Source of the DNA: CAKSXP01 sp964539115
GTDB lineage: Bacteria; Bacillota; Clostridia; Oscillospirales; Oscillospiraceae
Direction: 5' to 3'
Assembly (NCBI GenBank): GCA_964539115.1
Contig: CAZIHY010000094.1
Span: 1-8,069 of the forward strand
DNA length: 8,069 nt
The notes under the pieces are model-generated. The model was not told where the DNA came from and ran no database searches. It was given only the letters and a program-made list of their open reading frames with translations. Below are positions 5,593 to 8,069 of this stretch, one piece after another; within the stretch, counting starts at the first letter, position 1; the number at the start of each line of letters is the position of its first letter. A program made the translations under genes and the position numbers.

Positions 5593-5607
5593 CGCAGTCA
5601 AACTGCG
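5593..5607 (-). other. Small hairpin over the protease stop codon
   Basis: Six-base arms CGCAGT (5593-5598) and ACTGCG (5602-5607) flank a 3-base loop containing part of the protease TGA stop. No U-run follows on the minus strand, so it is not a clear terminator. It may stabilise the 3' end of the coding sequence. Confidence 0.3.
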
Positions 5608-7214
5608 TAAAGACCGATCATGAGGCATGAATAACCGTTGTATTCTATTTCGTTCAGGCTCACACTGACACAGTAAGTGCCGTTTCTGTAAATCAGAACA
5701 ACGCCGACATCATCGTCGACATATGCCGTCAGATAGCTGAATCCGCACTGATAGAGCAGCGTCTCGTAATCATCCAGTGCTGTATAGACGTCGGTGATGT
5801 CTATCTCTCTGTAAAGATAGAATCTGCCGTCCTCGGCGTTCTCTGTGTAATACGGGGAAATGCCGGCCATGGCGCCGAAGTCCGGCGTGGGATAGTATCC
5901 GGAGTAATATGTTGCGTTGACGATGGTGTGGAGGGAGGACAGCGGCTTCCAGCTTTGATAGCCGAGCTCCTCGAGCCTGTGTATGGGAACGGCGAGGTTA
6001 AGATTTTGCCCGTCCGCGAAATATGCCGAGGTGATGCCTATAAGCTCGCCCTTGTCGTTTATCAGCGCGCCTCCGCTGCTGCCCGGAGAGATTGGCGCGG
6101 TTGTCTGTATATAGGAAATTCCGTCGATTACTCTGCCCGCATTGGATATGATGCCCTGGGATATAGTGTTGTCCAGGCCGAGAGGACTGCCGATCGCAAA
6201 GACTGTGGCGCCTGTGGACAGGCTGCGGGAATCGCCTATCGGGAGATATGAGAAGCCGCTTCCGTGAATCTGGAGACGGGCAAGGTCTGTATTCTCGTCA
6301 TAGTCATATACGCCGTCAACGGAATATGTATTGCCGTCGGTGGTCATTATAGCCGCCGAGTATGCATTCTCGATGACGTGGTAGTTGGTAACAGCCTGTC
6401 CGTCGGAGCTTGTGAAAACGCCGCTTCCGCTTCCGATCGGGTTGTCATTTATATCATATATCTCGATATAGAAAACTGCGGCGGAGCATTTAGTGAATAT
6501 CTCCTGAGCAGAGAGTCCGCTGTTTGAGATCTTTTCTGTCAAAGTTATCTCTCTGCGGAGGTCGATGTCCGCCATGCGGGTCACGATAGCGGCCATTTCG
6601 CTGCGCTGGATATTGGACTGTGGGTTGAAGGTACCGCGGCTGTCGGAGCCTGTAAGAATACCGGCCCGGTAGAGCTTGTAAACAGCTGGGCCATAGCTGT
6701 CTGAGATCTTAACGTCGGGGATGCAGTCGTCGTTTACTGTGTTTATTGCGGAAAGGGCAGCGGAGGGGAGCGCGCTTGCGAAGATAGAGGCGAATTGTGC
6801 CCGCGTTGCGGCTGCATTATAGTCAGAGTAGCCGGAGGATATTATACCTTTAGTCAGACAATAATTAACATAGACCTGATACCATGGGCTGCCCTGTTCA
6901 AAATCAGCCGAGCCGGTATAATAGATGCTGTGCAGACAGGCGGCAAGCTTTATAGCCTCGGCAAGTGTGACACTGCCGGCGGGGTCGAAGATACCGCCGC
7001 CTTTGCCGTCGATCAGGCCGAGGGCATAGCCGCGCGCAACGCTGCTTTCAAACCATTGCCCGCCGATGTCGGAAAAGTAGCCTTCGGAATAGGTGCTTTT
7101 CTCAACAAAATTGTCCATGCTTCCCTGTGCGGCGAAAGCAGTGGTCGTGGAGAGAGAAAAGAGCAGTGCGATAATCAGCATGAATGCAAACCGGCGATTT
7201 ATGGTTTTGCTCAT
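5598..7214 (-). CDS. Secreted SLH-domain trypsin-like serine protease (HtrA/S1C type, no PDZ)
   Basis: This is a 538-residue exported protein. The signal peptide covers 1-29, with basic residues, a hydrophobic core and a likely cut after AFA. Three S-layer homology repeats follow at about 46-92, 106-150 and 165-215; their GIxxG and TRAQF/QRSEM elements are clear in repeats 2 and 3. SLH triplets bind pyruvylated cell-wall polymer, so the enzyme is probably displayed on the cell wall. The trypsin-like domain spans about 240-415. The catalytic triad is visible as His279 (TNYHV), Asp310 (NTDLA) and Ser380 (PGSSGGAL). There is no PDZ domain; instead about 115 unrecognised residues (425-538) end the protein. 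The ATG at 7212-7214 follows GGAGG with a 9-base gap. It sits between sigE and sigG, but has its own promoter region and a terminator upstream. A role in spore development or envelope turnover is only suggested by position. Confidence 0.92.
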   Translation of the reverse strand: MSKTINRRFAFMLIIALLFSLSTTTAFAAQGSMDNFVEKSTYSEGYFSDIGGQWFESSVARGYALGLIDGKGGGIFDPAGSVTLAEAIKLAACLHSIYYTGSADFEQGSPWYQVYVNYCLTKGIISSGYSDYNAAATRAQFASIFASALPSAALSAINTVNDDCIPDVKISDSYGPAVYKLYRAGILTGSDSRGTFNPQSNIQRSEMAAIVTRMADIDLRREITLTEKISNSGLSAQEIFTKCSAAVFYIEIYDINDNPIGSGSGVFTSSDGQAVTNYHVIENAYSAAIMTTDGNTYSVDGVYDYDENTDLARLQIHGSGFSYLPIGDSRSLSTGATVFAIGSPLGLDNTISQGIISNAGRVIDGISYIQTTAPISPGSSGGALINDKGELIGITSAYFADGQNLNLAVPIHRLEELGYQSWKPLSSLHTIVNATYYSGYYPTPDFGAMAGISPYYTENAEDGRFYLYREIDITDVYTALDDYETLLYQCGFSYLTAYVDDDVGVVLIYRNGTYCVSVSLNEIEYNGYSCLMIGLYAV

Positions 7215-7236
7215 GGATGGGAGCCTCCGTTCTTTT

Positions 7237-7268
7237 TTACATAATATACATAATAATATATCATGTAA
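7237..7268. promoter_or_regulatory. Candidate promoter and overlapping palindrome upstream of the protease
   Basis: On the minus strand GTTACA (7264-7269), a 17-base spacer and TATTAT (7241-7246) form a possible SigA promoter with four and five matches of six. The same stretch holds a 12-base inverted repeat with one mismatch, arms at 7237-7248 and 7257-7268, which could be an operator. The region is nearly all A/T, so chance matches to the -10 are easy. No SigE or SigG consensus was found here. Confidence 0.4.
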
Positions 7269-7271
7269 CAG

Positions 7272-7318
7272 TAAAAAAGAAAAGCCCGAATCCGGCAGAA
7301 TGAAAGTGCGGATCCGGG
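7272..7318 (-). terminator. Intrinsic terminator of sigE
   Basis: Ten-base arms at 7309-7318 and 7285-7294 (CCCGGATCCG with CGGATTCGGG on the minus strand) pair with one G-U wobble that is an A-C mismatch on the other strand. This favours the minus-strand direction. A 14-base loop separates the arms. A CTTTTCTTTTTT run follows at 7273-7284. It starts 9 bases after the sigE stop and separates sigE from the protease gene. Confidence 0.88.
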
Positions 7319-7326
7319 AAGAATTA

Positions 7327-8058
7327 TCAAAAATGTCTGGCCAGCTCGTGGCGAAGGCGAAGGATTATGCGTTTTTCCAGGCGGCTGATGTAGCTTTGCG
7401 AGATACCCAGCATGTCGGCAACCTCTTTTTGGGTATACTCGCTGTATCCGTCCATACCGAAGCGCATGTCGATTATCAGCCTGTCACGCTCTGGCAAACG
7501 GTCCATGGCGTCTCTAAGGAGTTGGCGCTCGACATCGTCTTCGAGACCGCGTCCGACCTCGTCACCGTCCGTGCCGAGAATGTCGGAGAGAAGAAGCTCG
7601 TTTCCGTCCCAGTCCGTGTGCAGCGGCTCGTCGAGGCTGACCTCGGTGCGCTGCGAGCTGATCTTGCGCAGGTGCATGAGTATCTCGTTTTCAATACAGC
7701 GCGAAGCATATGTCGCAAGCTTTATGTTCTTGTCTCCCTTGAAGGTGCCTATAGCCTTTATCAGGCCAATGGTGCCTATGCTGACCAGATCCTCAAGACC
7801 GACTCCTGTGTTTTCAAACCGGCGGGCGATATATACGACAAGGCGCAGATTATGCTCTATGAGAAGCTGTTTTGCATCCGGATCGCCGTTTGAAAGCGCG
7901 AGAAGCGCGACCTCCTCATGCTCCTTATCCAGCGGCGGAGGCAGAATGTCGCTGCCGCCGACATAATAGACGGGCGGCGGAGAAATGCCGAACTTTGCCA
8001 GAAGCTTTTGGGCAAACATGTGCAAACGGACTCTCAAATGCAGGAATGGTCGCTTCAT
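7327..8058 (-). CDS. sigE: RNA polymerase sporulation sigma factor SigE (pro-SigE)
   Basis: SigE drives early mother-cell transcription in sporulation and is made as an inactive precursor. The 243-residue product has a basic amphipathic prosequence (about 1-31), followed by VYYVGGSDILPPPL (30-43). This matches the region where SpoIIGA cuts Bacillus subtilis pro-SigE between two tyrosines, so cleavage between Tyr31 and Tyr32 is expected. Region 2 includes NLRLVVYIARRFENTGVGLEDL (70-91), SIGTIGLIKAI (93-103) and LATYASRCIENEILMHLR (114-131). The SigE-typical EVSLDEPL/DWDGNELLLSD segment is at 139-159. Region 4 carries TQKEVADMLGISQSYISRLEKR (209-230). The ATG at 8056-8058 has AGGAG 6 bases upstream (8065-8069). 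A TAA overlaps this ATG (TAATG) and may be the stop of an upstream gene, expected to be spoIIGA. A terminator follows the gene. Confidence 0.96.
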   Translation of the reverse strand: MKRPFLHLRVRLHMFAQKLLAKFGISPPPVYYVGGSDILPPPLDKEHEEVALLALSNGDPDAKQLLIEHNLRLVVYIARRFENTGVGLEDLVSIGTIGLIKAIGTFKGDKNIKLATYASRCIENEILMHLRKISSQRTEVSLDEPLHTDWDGNELLLSDILGTDGDEVGRGLEDDVERQLLRDAMDRLPERDRLIIDMRFGMDGYSEYTQKEVADMLGISQSYISRLEKRIILRLRHELARHF

Positions 8059-8064
8059 TAGGTG

Positions 8065-8069
8065 CTCCT
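8065..8069 (-). promoter_or_regulatory. sigE ribosome binding site at the window edge
   Basis: AGGAG on the minus strand lies 6 bases before the sigE ATG and supports that start. No promoter for sigE is inside the window. It probably lies upstream of the preceding gene, as in the spoIIGA-sigE operon. Confidence 0.7.

Noticed and set aside
5561..5597. SigF-type promoter for sigG
   Set aside because: GCGCAGAATA loosely resembles a SigF -10, but no GYATA-type -35 lies at a suitable distance. The match is too weak to list.
4760..5623. Plus-strand frame of 287 residues opposite sigG
   Set aside because: It is the complement of sigG and shows no motifs of its own. Its length follows from the codon composition of sigG.
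7093..7893. Plus-strand frame of 266 residues opposite sigE and the protease start
   Set aside because: It crosses the sigE terminator and the protease promoter and is antisense to two certain genes.
1..8069. CRISPR array, tRNA genes, insertion sequences or phage remains
   Set aside because: No regularly spaced direct repeats, tRNA-like cloverleaf, transposase, integrase or terminal repeats were seen.

Overview
The window looks like chromosomal DNA of a spore-forming, anaerobe-type Clostridia (Firmicutes/Bacillota). The evidence is two sporulation sigma factors of the SigE and SigG types, a YlmC/YmxH sporulation protein, strong purine-rich Shine-Dalgarno sites and an S-layer-homology protein. 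The order resembles an Oscillospiraceae- or Ruminococcaceae-like genome, but that rank is inference. Coding density is high. No gap between genes exceeds about 180 bases, so no long empty stretch needs explaining. I see no tRNA, rRNA, CRISPR array, transposase or attachment site.

Left block (1-2290, minus strand): a translation operon, rpsB (S2), then an unrecognised 132-residue gene, then tsf (EF-Ts). It is driven by a near-consensus vegetative promoter at 2283-2311, with a roughly 100-base structured leader before rpsB. Two small hairpins follow tsf.

Second block (2352-4735): ylmC/ymxH (minus strand) is divergent from a plus-strand operon of padR, a DUF1700/HAAS-type membrane protein and a DUF4097 protein, whose genes overlap by 14 and 4 bases. 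The padR promoter carries a perfect dyad likely to be its own operator. ylmC has a SigE-like promoter in the same divergent gap. The operon converges on sigG, and a long symmetric hairpin there serves as a terminator for both strands.

Right block (4733-8069, minus strand): sigE, then an S-layer-anchored trypsin-like (HtrA/S1C-type) protease, then sigG. In Bacillus subtilis the order is spoIIGA-sigE-sigG-ylmA-ylmC. Here the same backbone is recognisable, but the protease sits between sigE and sigG, and the PadR cassette sits between sigG and ylmC. The sigE ribosome binding site lies at the window edge, where spoIIGA would be expected next.

The most interesting signals are a 40-base hairpin that buries the sigG ribosome binding site in front of a TTG start, the two insertions in the sporulation sigma cluster, the unknown gene inside rpsB-tsf, and the regulatory sequences of padR, rpsB, ylmC and the protease. 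All of these come from reading the sequence by eye. No searches or folding calculations were run.
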